Of a stretch of DNA of 64,000 nt, positions 35,119 through 44,957 are shown one piece after another. Each line of letters opens with the position of its first letter. The first letter of the stretch is position 1. The position numbers were made by a program, and so were the translations under genes. Source of the DNA: Thermoprotei archaeon (GTDB taxonomy: Archaea; Thermoproteota; Thermoprotei; Thermofilales; B15-G2); assembly GCA_003649445.1 (NCBI GenBank), contig QMRV01000002.1, forward strand, positions 12,290-76,289, in the 5' to 3' direction. The notes below the pieces were generated by a model, which made no database searches, was not told the DNA's origin, and saw only the letters and a list, made by a program, of their open reading frames with translations.

Positions 35119-35667
35119 ATGCTGTTCGAGTACAGTAGAGTATATGTTTTCGACATAGACGGCGTGCTAGTAGATGTAAGAGATAAAATAAGAGCAGTTA
35201 TGGAAGAGTTAGGTGTTTACGCAAAAGATCCTCGAGACCTTGATATCAAAACACGGTCTAAGTTTTGGAAGCTGTTTTTGTCAGAAGAGTACATTATATA
35301 CGATAAGCCTAGACAGGTTGGAATAGACCTCCTTTTAGATAGAATAGAGAAGGGGCATGTAGCTATAGTTACCGGTAGACCAGCTAGTCTTAAGAGGGCT
35401 ACTTTAAGAGAGCTGAAAGATTACGGCGTGCCTGTATCTAAAATATCCTTCTTTTTTAGAAGAAGAGAAGATTTTAGAAAAGATTATGAAGTAAAGTTTG
35501 AGATAATAAAGTCTCTCAAAAATGTTTTAGAAGTTCACGATGATTCTATTGAAGTATTAGAATATTTAGCTAGATTTCTTAAAAACACAAAACTCTATTT
35601 ACATTTTGACGACAGCTTTACTCTTTTTACGAATAAATCTGCTAGTCTTAAAGAGCCCAGGGTATAG
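35119..35667 (+). CDS. HAD superfamily hydrolase
   Basis: A haloacid dehalogenase-type phosphatase. Motif I is VFDIDGVLVD with the nucleophile and acid aspartates; motif II is VTGRPA (Thr). The later HDDSIEVLEYL carries the acidic metal ligands. At 182 residues with a small helical cap, it fits a small-molecule or nucleotide phosphatase. The last 69 bp overlap the convergent P-ATPase gene, so either stop region could be read differently; both frames are otherwise intact. Confidence 0.8.
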   Translation: MLFEYSRVYVFDIDGVLVDVRDKIRAVMEELGVYAKDPRDLDIKTRSKFWKLFLSEEYIIYDKPRQVGIDLLLDRIEKGHVAIVTGRPASLKRATLRELKDYGVPVSKISFFFRRREDFRKDYEVKFEIIKSLKNVLEVHDDSIEVLEYLARFLKNTKLYLHFDDSFTLFTNKSASLKEPRV

Positions 35668-38307
35668 CAGTAGACTTGTGAGAGCAAAGCACGTTACCAT
35701 AACCCAGTCACTTAGAGTTAAAGGCCATGTCTTGAAAATATAGCGTAGAAACGGCACATATATTACTGCTAGCTGGAGTATTAGCGATAAAATAACTGCT
35801 AGAACAAGGTACTTGTTTGCAAACAAAAGCTTGATATTCTTAAAGACATATTGAGTATCAGATCTACAGTTGAAGGAAAGTATTAACTCGAATAGAACAG
35901 CCTGAGTGAAAGCTATGCTCCTAGCTTCATCTAGATTTCTTCCAGTTATCAATGCTAGCCAGAACGGTGTAATCCACGCGAAGAGAGCTACTAAAACCGA
36001 TACAGCTATGAATAGCTCCATGTCTTTGTACACAGGTTCATTAGGGTCGCGAGGAGGTCTTTTCATAATTCCTGGTTCAGGCGGATCTAAGCCAAGCGCA
36101 AGGGCTGGCAGACCATCCGTTAAGAGATTAATCCACAGTATTTGTATAGGTGTAAAAGGTATAGGCAGATCCATCGTAGAGCACGTGAAAACTACTAGTA
36201 TTTCGTCCCAGTTAGCGGAGAGCAGTAGGCGGAGGAACTTCCTTATATTTTCGTAGATTCCTCTTCCTTCCTCTATTGCCGCGACTATTGTGACGAAATT
36301 GTCGTCTGCTAGCACTATGTCTGCTACTTCTCTAGTTACATCGGATCCTCTCTGCCCCATAGCTATTCCTATGTCTGCTAGCTTGACTGAAGGCGCGTCA
36401 TTTACTCCGTCGCCAGTCATAGCTACTATGTGTCCCTTCTTTTTGAGAAGCTTCACTATTCTTAGCTTGTGTTCAGGCGATACTCTAGCGTATACACTGA
36501 CTTTATCTACTATTTCGTAGAGCTCATCGTCGCTCATTTTATCTAAGTCTTCTCCTGTGAGAGCTAGAAAATCGTCTCCTTCTATTATTCCGACTTCTTT
36601 AGCTATAGCTACTGCCGTCGACTTGTGGTCTCCTGTAACCATTATTACCTTGATTCCAGCTTGCTTTGCTAGCACAACGGCTCTCTTTACTTCAGGTCTC
36701 GGCGGATCTATCATGCCGACTAAGCCTAAGAAAATCATGTGGGACTCTACTTCGTTTTTAGGCGTATTTTCGCTGAGCTCTCTATAGGCTATGGCGAGAA
36801 CTCTGAGTGCGTTATTCGCTAGCTCTGATGCTTTCTTCAGTATTTTCTCTACATCGTCTTGAGTCATTTTCCTTATCTCGCCATTAACCATTATTCTGTC
36901 GCACAAAGAAAGCACTACTTCGGGTGCTCCTTTCATAAACGCCTCTTTCTTCCCGTCGACTAAGTGTATTGTAGTCATTCTTTTTCTTTCGGAATCAAAA
37001 GGTACTTCATCTACTCTAGGCCACTTTTTCTCAAGATTGCTCTTATCGAGGCCTGTTTTCGCGGCGAGAACTATTAGGGATCCTTCAGTAGGATCTCCTA
37101 TTATTTTCCACTCGCCGTTTTCTTTAATGAGTTTTGAGTCGTTGCATAGAAGACATACTTCGAGAAGCTTTCGAAGAGTTCTACTCGACAGAGGATCTAT
37201 CTGAGATCCCTTGTAGACAAACTTTCCTTCAGGAACATATCCTGCTCCCGTTACTTCGATTTCCTTGAAGTCAGCGTAGACTCTAACTACTGTCATCTCG
37301 TTTTTTGTTATTGTACCGGTTTTGTCTGTACAGATTACAGTAACACTGCCAAGTCCTTCTACTGCCGATAATCTCCTGACTATAGCGTTTCGCTTAGCCA
37401 TTCTTTGGACACCCAAGGCTAAAGTTACCGTAACTACTGCGGGAAGACCTTCAGGAACAGCTGAAACAGCTAGGCTAACAGATGTCATAAATGCTTCAAA
37501 GGGGTCTGTTCCAAAGAAATACTCGTCGAGAAATACTATTACTGTCAAAATAGTGACAACAGCTACTAGGACTCTACCTAAGTGCTCCATTTTACGTTGC
37601 AGAGGAGTTACTTCTTTTTCCTCTTTTTGAACAGCTTCAGCTATTTTTCCAAAAACTGTCTTAGACCCTGTAGCTGTAACTACAGCTTTTCCCCTACCGT
37701 AGGTGACCAGTGTCCCCATGAAAACCATGTTTTTCATATCCGCTATCTGCAGGCTTTCTGCTTCAATTGGCTCAGAGGTCTTGTCTATTGGAACAGACTC
37801 ACCTGTCAATATAGACTCGTCTACGCGCAGGTTCATCGCCTCGATTACTCTAGCGTCTGCGGGCACTCTATCTCCGGCTTTGAGAACTATTATGTCTCCG
37901 GGAACTATTTCGCGTGCAGGTATAATTTTCTCTATACCATTTCTAATAACAGTGGCTTTCGGCGCCGCTAGTTTTTTGAGCATTTCAACAGATTTCTCTG
38001 CACGATACTCTTGAATAAAGCCGAGAATAGTATTGATTATCACTATCGCCAGAATAGCGAATGCATCCTTTACTTCGCCTAAAAGAAACGATACTATAGT
38101 AGTTACTACTAAAAGCAAAACAAGTATGCTCTTAAACTGGTCAATGAATATGTCGAGAGGGCCCCTTTTCCTGCGCTCAGGAATTTCATTGAACCCGTAT
38201 AGCTCTAGTCTTCTCTTAGCCTCCTCTTCGCTAAGGCCCTTCAAACAAGTGTTCAATTTTTCTAGTACATCTTCCACTGTAAGTTTAAACCATTTAATCG
38301 AAGACAT
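35599..38307 (-). CDS. P-type Ca2+-transporting ATPase (SERCA/PMR1-like)
   Basis: A P-type IIA ATPase of 902 residues that exports Ca2+ or a similar divalent cation. It has an N-terminal actuator region with LTGESVPIDK, the ligand segment AVPEGLPAVVTVTLA, and the phosphorylation motif DKTGTITKNEMT near residues 329-340. MTGDGVNDAPSVKLADIGIAM is the hinge, and a C-terminal membrane bundle includes LLSANWDEILVVF and IQILWINLLTDGLPALALGL. All expected domains are present. Divalent-cation export fits a thermophile's homeostasis; the neighbouring genes do not refine it. Confidence 0.94.
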   Translation of the reverse strand: MSSIKWFKLTVEDVLEKLNTCLKGLSEEEAKRRLELYGFNEIPERRKRGPLDIFIDQFKSILVLLLVVTTIVSFLLGEVKDAFAILAIVIINTILGFIQEYRAEKSVEMLKKLAAPKATVIRNGIEKIIPAREIVPGDIIVLKAGDRVPADARVIEAMNLRVDESILTGESVPIDKTSEPIEAESLQIADMKNMVFMGTLVTYGRGKAVVTATGSKTVFGKIAEAVQKEEKEVTPLQRKMEHLGRVLVAVVTILTVIVFLDEYFFGTDPFEAFMTSVSLAVSAVPEGLPAVVTVTLALGVQRMAKRNAIVRRLSAVEGLGSVTVICTDKTGTITKNEMTVVRVYADFKEIEVTGAGYVPEGKFVYKGSQIDPLSSRTLRKLLEVCLLCNDSKLIKENGEWKIIGDPTEGSLIVLAAKTGLDKSNLEKKWPRVDEVPFDSERKRMTTIHLVDGKKEAFMKGAPEVVLSLCDRIMVNGEIRKMTQDDVEKILKKASELANNALRVLAIAYRELSENTPKNEVESHMIFLGLVGMIDPPRPEVKRAVVLAKQAGIKVIMVTGDHKSTAVAIAKEVGIIEGDDFLALTGEDLDKMSDDELYEIVDKVSVYARVSPEHKLRIVKLLKKKGHIVAMTGDGVNDAPSVKLADIGIAMGQRGSDVTREVADIVLADDNFVTIVAAIEEGRGIYENIRKFLRLLLSANWDEILVVFTCSTMDLPIPFTPIQILWINLLTDGLPALALGLDPPEPGIMKRPPRDPNEPVYKDMELFIAVSVLVALFAWITPFWLALITGRNLDEARSIAFTQAVLFELILSFNCRSDTQYVFKNIKLLFANKYLVLAVILSLILQLAVIYVPFLRYIFKTWPLTLSDWVMVTCFALTSLLLYPGLFKTSRFIRKKSKAVVKM

Positions 38308-38415
38308 TCCCCCTCTACCTATCTGAGAGAACTAATATGCGTTACGCTAATCATATCAAGTAAATATTAAATCAAAATAAAGAAAAGTGAAATGCTAAAA
38401 TATTCTCTAAATATT

Positions 38416-40323
38416 TTAGTAGGGCGCTCCCCAAATGCTTCTGCCTATGAGCAGTATTGCTACTGAGAGACCTACTGCTAGTCCTGTACCACAGAACAGT
38501 CCAGCTATTATTACTGATCTCAGTACTTCCCAGCGCTCTTTACCTACTTTCTTCTCAATGTATCTCCCTACAAGTGCTCCAAGGAAGTAGTTTAGAGCGA
38601 ATGGCGGGACCATGCCTGCGCCAGCTACGAAGCCTAAGTAGTTGAACGGCAGCTTGAATTTCTCTGCAATAGCGCTTACAACGAATATCAGTACTGTTGC
38701 TCCAAGTATCTGGTCAGGCTTGAATATCTGAAATGATCTCGAGACCCAGAGAGCGAAGTTTAGAGACTGCACTGGCCATGAAATAGCTGTCCACGGATAC
38801 ATTGCTGAAGGTATAGGAGCCATTGACCAGAATAAGCTCCAGAACACGAAGCTCGCGAAGATTATTATCGGTATGGCTATTACTGATGCCTTGTAGTAGT
38901 CAATAGGCTTTGTCTTAGTTAGCAGAGCTACTTTAATCCTGTGTGCTATTATACCAGCCGCTGTAGTTGTCTTACATGGAGCCATCCAGGGGTCTACGAA
39001 ACCTGGAGGTGTTGTAGCCAGCAGAAGTGCTTCACGTATATAAGGGATACCTGTACCTATTCCTATTTCAGCAACCATTCTTCCTACTAGTATTGCCTGG
39101 AGGAATGGTACTACTGCCCATATGAAGACCCATACGTACCATATCTGCGGCACTAGCAGACAGTCTATCGCTATTCCTAAAACTATACCTGTGATCCACA
39201 TCGCTAAAACGTACTTCAGTGAAAGGTATCCTTTGGCTCTAGAAACCTCTGTTAGTCTCCTTAAGCTTTCGAGAGCTTTACCCATGTACTTGAGCGATCT
39301 TGCGAAGATATACAGCGATGCGCCTAGCGAGAGTCCTATGAGCGGGCTAGCCCATATATTGTACATGCTTCTCTGCCATAGCCAGCTTATGCTTAGCCCT
39401 GGTGTCCACTCTCTCTGCCACTCAGCGAAAGCTGGTAGCGGTAGCTTTAGTGCCAGGAAGTTTCCTATAACGAAGGTTGTTAAGCTTCCGATGAAAATCC
39501 ACATAGCGGCGTCGAATGGCACTACCCAGCCTACTACGAACATTGAAATGTCTGTAGCTAAGCCGAACATTGCTCCTGGCAGTACTTTCTCTATGAGGTA
39601 CGTTAGGTCTATCCAGGGGTAGGGTATGAAGTATATCTTCGTCTTGAGAAATGTTTCAGTTATGCTGGGTATTCCGTACAGTATGAATTCGTAGATAAAT
39701 CCAATAACTGCTGCTACCGAGAACCAAGTTATTTTCTCAGGTGTTCTCTCTGTTAGTGTCGTTATTGCCTGAGCGTCGATTGGAGCTACTGGGTATGGCA
39801 AGTTCTCTATTTCGATGAACAGCTGAATAAGTATGAATGATAACGCGAAGTCTATAAGCGTTCCTGCGGCAAAGCCTATTAGTGATACTGCTATAGGCAT
39901 GGCCCACTCAAGAGCAATAAATGTTCTGAATACTGCTCCGTAGCTTGTCAGCGGTGGAGCAGCCCATGTAGGTATCTTGTCGGCCAGCCCGAATAGCTTA
40001 GTGTAGGGTGCTTCTCTCAAATACAGATTGTATATTAATCCGCCAAAGTAGGGCGCGTCGAATGCTACCATTTCGGCCATGAAGTATATAATGAAGGCTT
40101 CCTGGCTTGTGACATATCGGTAGGCGAATCGTCCTACCTCAGTAAATAGAAGTAGAGTTATGAAAACAGGTATGAATCTCACTACGTCGCTGACACCGGC
40201 TACTATCTGCAAGAAGATGACTACTGGAGTCATTACAACTGTTGCGTAGAGTATGGCGAAGAGCGATACTGGCGTTAGGCCGGGCTTAAATTCTTCTATT
40301 TCTTTTCCGCCGGCCTCGGCCAT
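38416..40323 (-). CDS. OPT-like membrane protein, type B, copy 2
   Basis: About 635 residues with around 14-15 hydrophobic segments, an OPT-like carrier paralogous to the 21319-23160 protein. Shared landmarks are listed there; it also has the ENLPYPVAPIDAQAITTLTE segment. The frame runs up to GTG 40332, but ATG 40323 is preferred because GAGGTGA at 40329-40335 is an ideal ribosome-binding site. It overlaps the M28-FtsX gene's stop codon, so it is translated with it. The pairing with a P gene on the same strand repeats the arrangement of cluster 1. Confidence 0.8.
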   Translation of the reverse strand: MAEAGGKEIEEFKPGLTPVSLFAILYATVVMTPVVIFLQIVAGVSDVVRFIPVFITLLLFTEVGRFAYRYVTSQEAFIIYFMAEMVAFDAPYFGGLIYNLYLREAPYTKLFGLADKIPTWAAPPLTSYGAVFRTFIALEWAMPIAVSLIGFAAGTLIDFALSFILIQLFIEIENLPYPVAPIDAQAITTLTERTPEKITWFSVAAVIGFIYEFILYGIPSITETFLKTKIYFIPYPWIDLTYLIEKVLPGAMFGLATDISMFVVGWVVPFDAAMWIFIGSLTTFVIGNFLALKLPLPAFAEWQREWTPGLSISWLWQRSMYNIWASPLIGLSLGASLYIFARSLKYMGKALESLRRLTEVSRAKGYLSLKYVLAMWITGIVLGIAIDCLLVPQIWYVWVFIWAVVPFLQAILVGRMVAEIGIGTGIPYIREALLLATTPPGFVDPWMAPCKTTTAAGIIAHRIKVALLTKTKPIDYYKASVIAIPIIIFASFVFWSLFWSMAPIPSAMYPWTAISWPVQSLNFALWVSRSFQIFKPDQILGATVLIFVVSAIAEKFKLPFNYLGFVAGAGMVPPFALNYFLGALVGRYIEKKVGKERWEVLRSVIIAGLFCGTGLAVGLSVAILLIGRSIWGAPY

Positions 40324-40328
40324 TCTCC

Positions 40329-40335
40329 TCACCTC
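40329..40335 (-). promoter_or_regulatory. Ribosome-binding site GAGGTGA for type B copy 2
   Basis: On the minus strand GAGGTGA lies 5 nt before the ATG at 40323, complementary to the 3' end of 16S rRNA. It decides the ATG 40323 start over GTG 40332. The TGA stop of the upstream gene is inside it. Confidence 0.6.
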
Positions 40336-43300
40336 AGAGTAGATAAAGCCTTCTCTATATACTTGCGCCTCTCCTCAGGCCTTAGGAGACGCCATGTCAA
40401 GAACTGCTTGCGTAGCTCGTCTATATAGCCTAGGTTGGAGTTGACCCAGTTTACGTAAGGTCCGCTCAGTCTCTTTAAGACTAATGTGGTCACGTACTTT
40501 CCTTCAGTCTTGCTTCTATATAGTACTAGTAGCGATTTCTGCCTAATGTTCAGCTCGTAGGGCGGCAGCCATATTATCGACTCTATTCCGGCTTTCTCCT
40601 GCTCCTTAAACATTCTGTGCTTCACTACAGTATATGCTCCTGCTCTCTCAATGGTGTGCTCTCTGTATATTTCTGAGAGGTAGTAGACTAGACCCAGTAC
40701 TTCATTGAAGTCTAAGTAAGTGAATGGTAGTGGTATTTCCCACTCATCTCCTTTAGGCTTTGTCGGAGGCTTCCAGCGTCTCTCTAGGCTTGGTGTAACT
40801 AGCTTGGACACCTTATAGAATGGATAGAGTGAAGCCGATAGAACCATGATTATAACCATGCCTATCGAGAAGATCACGCTTGTTGAAGTGTAGTTTACTC
40901 CGACGTACTCTGGCAGAATGTGGTATGCCGCGAAGAATCTAGCGCCTATTAGTCCTAGAGCGTATCCTATCGATGCTCCTACGAGAGCATATACGACGTT
41001 TTCTGCGAAGAACATTCCTGAAACATGTATTGGCGATAGACCTAGAGCGCTGAGTATTCCTGCTTCTTTCATTCTCTCGTAAGTGTTTCCAAGGATTGTT
41101 GTCAGAATTACTAGGCCTCCAATGACTATTAGTGGAATAACCATCGAGAAGCCGCTTACTACTTGCACGTAGGCTTTAGCGTATACTTGTACCCTATCCG
41201 AGAGTCCTGCGTGGACTATTAGTCCGTCCATGCAGGAATACATCATTTCAGCCTTCTTTACTATCTCAGAGTCAGGTGCAGAGGTAACTACTGCTACTGA
41301 GGCTAGGTAGGATCCTGGCATGGCTTTAGCTATGCCTACAGGTATCAAGACAAGAGAGCTCCACTTTACTCTCACTTCAGGGTCGAATACCTGTAGTACT
41401 GTCAGCTCTTCTCTGAAAATTGGCTGGAGTGAGCAGTAGCCGTCTAAGTCTATTAAGCCTTCGCTTAAAGCTATATCGTCGAATATTCCTTTCACAATGA
41501 ATCTTATACCGTTTAGCCAGACTGTGTCTCCAATGTGCAGTCCTAGTGCGCTGGCTACACTCTTGGGTACGATACACGCGTACTCGTAGTCGCTGTCAAA
41601 CCAGCTTCCTCCGAGCCAAGCTTTCGTTAGTAGGAAGTCTCCTAGAGCATACTTTTCGTTGACTGATACTCCAACTATTGCTCTCAGATACATTGTCTGG
41701 TTTTTAGCGAAGAGCGAGAATGTACTTTGAGAAACTTCTCTCTGTCCTAGCTCGGGGTATACCCATACTCTCTCGCATACAATTGCGTTGGGGAATAGCT
41801 CTTTAGCTATGTAGATAACATTTTCTTCTATTGGAGTGAATCCTACTGACTCTATTAGAATACCTTTGTATAGTGGCTTTCCTGGACGGACGTTTCCTTT
41901 GAGTACGACCACAGGAGTAACTGAAGTTAGCGATACTAGCGAGAATGTAACAGCTATGACTGTGAATAGTGTTAGCAAAGTTCTCAGCTTTCTTCTCTTC
42001 ATATGCTCAATGCCTATTAATAAGGCTGAGACAATCATCTCTAGTCTCGAGCGCTCTAGGAAGTGGAGTCCTATCTGACTCTTTCTAATTTCGCTTACTC
42101 CGAAGGACGCTTGGGAAATAACTAGTACTAGTACTGGTGCGACGAGTACTAGTACTACTGTTCCCGTGATCAGAGCAGGAACACTTCCTATAATGCTGAA
42201 ACCGGGGTGTAGAGCCCATAGAATAGTGAAGAATATGATACCTATCGCCACAAGTATTGTTATTCTGCTGAAGCCCTTCATTTTGCCTATGAGCTTCTCC
42301 ATGAGCACTATTGAGGGTAGAATTATTAGGAGAGCGAATGTTATGCTGAAAGCAGCGTCAAGGTATACGTCTCTTGATCGCTCATAGGCTTTTAGCGCGT
42401 AGCCCCATGCTAGTAGCGACTGATAGTATGCCTTAGCATACTCTTTGCTCTTAATGCTCGCCTCACTTTCGGCTAGGAATGAATTAGCTAAAGTAAAGTA
42501 GTTAGTTAGCGCTGGATCAAGTATCTTGTAGACAGAAGCTATATGATATCTTGGCTGGGTAATTGAGAGTAACTCTTTGGTGTAGAGGTGAGGAGCTATA
42601 GTAATGTACTTTACTTCTCCTATTTTATTGAAGCTGTAGCCTTTACCTAAAGGTTCTTCTGGAGTAGAGTTACAGACTATTGCTCCTATGAAGGCTTGGC
42701 CCGTGAACTTAATGATAGTTACGAAGCGTATGTTGGGTGGAGCAAATACTAATAAAGTAGAAGTTAATGGGTCATACGTCCAGCCATAAGACATTAGCGG
42801 ATTGAAGGCTTCTGCTTGAAGAACTTCTGCTGAGACCTGGGTGTCGTACGATGCATAAGGTATCGGATTAGTGGGCGACTTAAATGGTGACAAATAAATG
42901 TTTTTCTGCAAAGTATACGGATATATTACATCAGATACTACTAGAGTAGAGCACTCAAAAACCACTGTTCTACTCCTCTGCAGATCTTCTTTTACTTCTA
43001 TTACATGCGGGTATACACTCGTCCCGTAACTTCCTTCGTCAGGAGCATATGTTAGTCTTCCTGTCTCGTCGCTTACTACATAGGCCTCCACATATACGTT
43101 GCCGCATGCTGCGTGGGTTGAAGGAGCACCTACTATGAGAGCCGTTCCATTTTCGTCAGCTCTCGCTAAAATCCAAGCAAACATATTGTATCTATTGTAT
43201 GCTGCAGCGATAGAGTACCAGCCTGTTCTCTTTGATACTACAACAATAGCATTTGGCACTGGTCTATAGAGCTTTGGTGTTGTCGGGTCGTATCTAACTA

Positions 43301-44807
43301 CTTCTACTATCAGTCTATCATAGCCGAAGTTTGCTCCCGTCGCTATTAGTTTTAATCTAGAAGGCTTTATATCACTCCAAGAGCCTCTATATATATTGTC
43401 TGGAGTGGCCTCTGTTACTAGCTTCTTTAAATAGTAGCTTATAAAAATCACTTGATCTCTTAAATTATTTAAGTTTACTTTGTCGAAGGTATCAAACGGC
43501 GTCAACCAGAAGCCTCTCATGTCATAAAGAGTCAAAAAAGTAAAAGCAGGGAGTCCTGCAACATTAAATGGTTCTGTGTCAAGAATATAAGGCATTACAT
43601 ATCCAGAGCCCCAATTACTTGCAGTAAGTCCTAGTAAGTTTTTGAGCTCATTGCTTTCTATTCTTGAGTATACATCACTGTATTCTTGCTGGAATTCGTT
43701 TAAGACTTCTCTGGAGAACATAAATATTGATGTGAGGAGTCTATCGTAAAGATTTGAATGAGCCATAGCGTACATGTAGCCTGTGACCGCGAAACATACT
43801 TTATTAGTGCTAGTTGATAGGTCTAAGCCTATAGCTAAGTAAGGCTGTATTTTAGTGCCTACTTCTTCGCTGAACAAGTATTCTTCTACAAAGTATCTTG
43901 CTCCAGCTAGCCCTTGCCAGTGGCTTCCTATAGCGACTATACATACTGTGAATTTAGGTTTAAGCTCTTTTATTATTCGAGCTAGCTCAAGGAGAGTAGC
44001 TATTCCGCATGCTTCGTCTGCTCCAGGGCTTAGTGCTGGAACATACGAAAATGAGTCATAGTGTGCTAGCAGGTAAATTACTTTATTGGTGTATTCGCTT
44101 CCCTCAACTGTGGCAATAATGTTTATTCCCTTTACTTCTTTCCATATATGACCTCCATAAATTGTTGCTGTAACTCCTTTCTTAGCTAGCTCTATTAACT
44201 TAAGCGCTACATCACCTTTAGCGTAGAATCTTGGAAAAGGTATTGGAGCACCTATAGTCAGACTTCTTTCTAGTCGTAGTCTATCTACTTCTTTTGTCTC
44301 GAGAATAATTATAGCTTTAGCACCTAGCTTCATTGCATTAATCCACTTGTCACATCCATCAATATCTATGAGAACTATTGATCCAAAGATATCTTTTCCG
44401 CTCATTTCTTCGAGTGAGCCCCTGCCTACATAAACTAACTTGCCTGTGATTCCTTCAGGCGGTGCTTTTGATGGCGCCACTAAGTTCGGGTAAACTGAAT
44501 ATAGTTCATATGCCTCGCCGCCTACAGTTAATCGAGTGTTGCTCTCCACCGGGACAAGGACTTTAAATTCCTGTATTTTCGGCTTTAAGCCAAGACCACT
44601 TAAATACTTTTCAATATATTCTGCAGCCTTGTAGTATCCTTCAGTTCCAACAAATCGCGACTCCAGGCTCACGAAGAATTCTATGTGTTTAGCTATATTC
44701 TCAATGCTTATTTCTGTTGTTATTTGAGGAGCCATTGTTGCAGTAAAACAGATTATATATGGGAATGTTAGCAGCAAAGCTAGTATTAATACTAATTTAT
44801 TCGACAT
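40329..44807 (-). CDS. M28-peptidase-like/FtsX permease fusion, copy 2 (P protein)
   Basis: The 1492-residue protein repeats the plan of the 23141-27097 protein: signal peptide (LVLILALLLTFPYIICF), PA-containing M28-like domain to about 460, beta-rich regions, membrane helices, a MacB-type core (LHIGDTVWLNGIRFIVKG) and an FtsX bundle. The junction TPSLERRWK leads to a cytoplasmic tail. His249 (AHYDS) and Asp264 (GADEACG) of the metal site are kept. The Glu-Glu pair is replaced by His296-Trp297 (GSHWQGLAG), and Leu replaces the last His near 433 (FWLTPFDT). A helical AEASIKSKEYAKAYYQSLLA block near residue 795 has a counterpart in the two other large permeases. It is likely an extracytoplasmic binding protein or altered peptidase; see findings. 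Confidence 0.82.
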   Translation of the reverse strand: MSNKLVLILALLLTFPYIICFTATMAPQITTEISIENIAKHIEFFVSLESRFVGTEGYYKAAEYIEKYLSGLGLKPKIQEFKVLVPVESNTRLTVGGEAYELYSVYPNLVAPSKAPPEGITGKLVYVGRGSLEEMSGKDIFGSIVLIDIDGCDKWINAMKLGAKAIIILETKEVDRLRLERSLTIGAPIPFPRFYAKGDVALKLIELAKKGVTATIYGGHIWKEVKGINIIATVEGSEYTNKVIYLLAHYDSFSYVPALSPGADEACGIATLLELARIIKELKPKFTVCIVAIGSHWQGLAGARYFVEEYLFSEEVGTKIQPYLAIGLDLSTSTNKVCFAVTGYMYAMAHSNLYDRLLTSIFMFSREVLNEFQQEYSDVYSRIESNELKNLLGLTASNWGSGYVMPYILDTEPFNVAGLPAFTFLTLYDMRGFWLTPFDTFDKVNLNNLRDQVIFISYYLKKLVTEATPDNIYRGSWSDIKPSRLKLIATGANFGYDRLIVEVVRYDPTTPKLYRPVPNAIVVVSKRTGWYSIAAAYNRYNMFAWILARADENGTALIVGAPSTHAACGNVYVEAYVVSDETGRLTYAPDEGSYGTSVYPHVIEVKEDLQRSRTVVFECSTLVVSDVIYPYTLQKNIYLSPFKSPTNPIPYASYDTQVSAEVLQAEAFNPLMSYGWTYDPLTSTLLVFAPPNIRFVTIIKFTGQAFIGAIVCNSTPEEPLGKGYSFNKIGEVKYITIAPHLYTKELLSITQPRYHIASVYKILDPALTNYFTLANSFLAESEASIKSKEYAKAYYQSLLAWGYALKAYERSRDVYLDAAFSITFALLIILPSIVLMEKLIGKMKGFSRITILVAIGIIFFTILWALHPGFSIIGSVPALITGTVVLVLVAPVLVLVISQASFGVSEIRKSQIGLHFLERSRLEMIVSALLIGIEHMKRRKLRTLLTLFTVIAVTFSLVSLTSVTPVVVLKGNVRPGKPLYKGILIESVGFTPIEENVIYIAKELFPNAIVCERVWVYPELGQREVSQSTFSLFAKNQTMYLRAIVGVSVNEKYALGDFLLTKAWLGGSWFDSDYEYACIVPKSVASALGLHIGDTVWLNGIRFIVKGIFDDIALSEGLIDLDGYCSLQPIFREELTVLQVFDPEVRVKWSSLVLIPVGIAKAMPGSYLASVAVVTSAPDSEIVKKAEMMYSCMDGLIVHAGLSDRVQVYAKAYVQVVSGFSMVIPLIVIGGLVILTTILGNTYERMKEAGILSALGLSPIHVSGMFFAENVVYALVGASIGYALGLIGARFFAAYHILPEYVGVNYTSTSVIFSIGMVIIMVLSASLYPFYKVSKLVTPSLERRWKPPTKPKGDEWEIPLPFTYLDFNEVLGLVYYLSEIYREHTIERAGAYTVVKHRMFKEQEKAGIESIIWLPPYELNIRQKSLLVLYRSKTEGKYVTTLVLKRLSGPYVNWVNSNLGYIDELRKQFLTWRLLRPEERRKYIEKALSTLR

Positions 44808-44957
44808 AGAGAGACACCGAAATACTTATCCGAGGTTTTAATATAAATATTATCTTTGGAAGAAGAAAATTTCCTGAATAGAGAAAAATTCAGAAAACTA
44901 CTCTCGAGAGATGAAGTAAAATAGTATTTTGAATAAATGTAAAAAATCTTAAGAAAT
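44808..44957. other. AT-rich gap between type A and P genes, copy 2
   Basis: 150 bp without an ORF. It contains a TATA-like TTTATATT (minus strand, about 44841-44848) for the P gene. A small weak hairpin is formed by CTGAA and TTCAG near 44874-44893. Confidence 0.4.

Noticed and set aside
37322..38014. Several overlapping plus-strand ORFs opposite the P-type ATPase
   Set aside because: They mirror the ATPase coding frame and show no protein-like pattern of their own.
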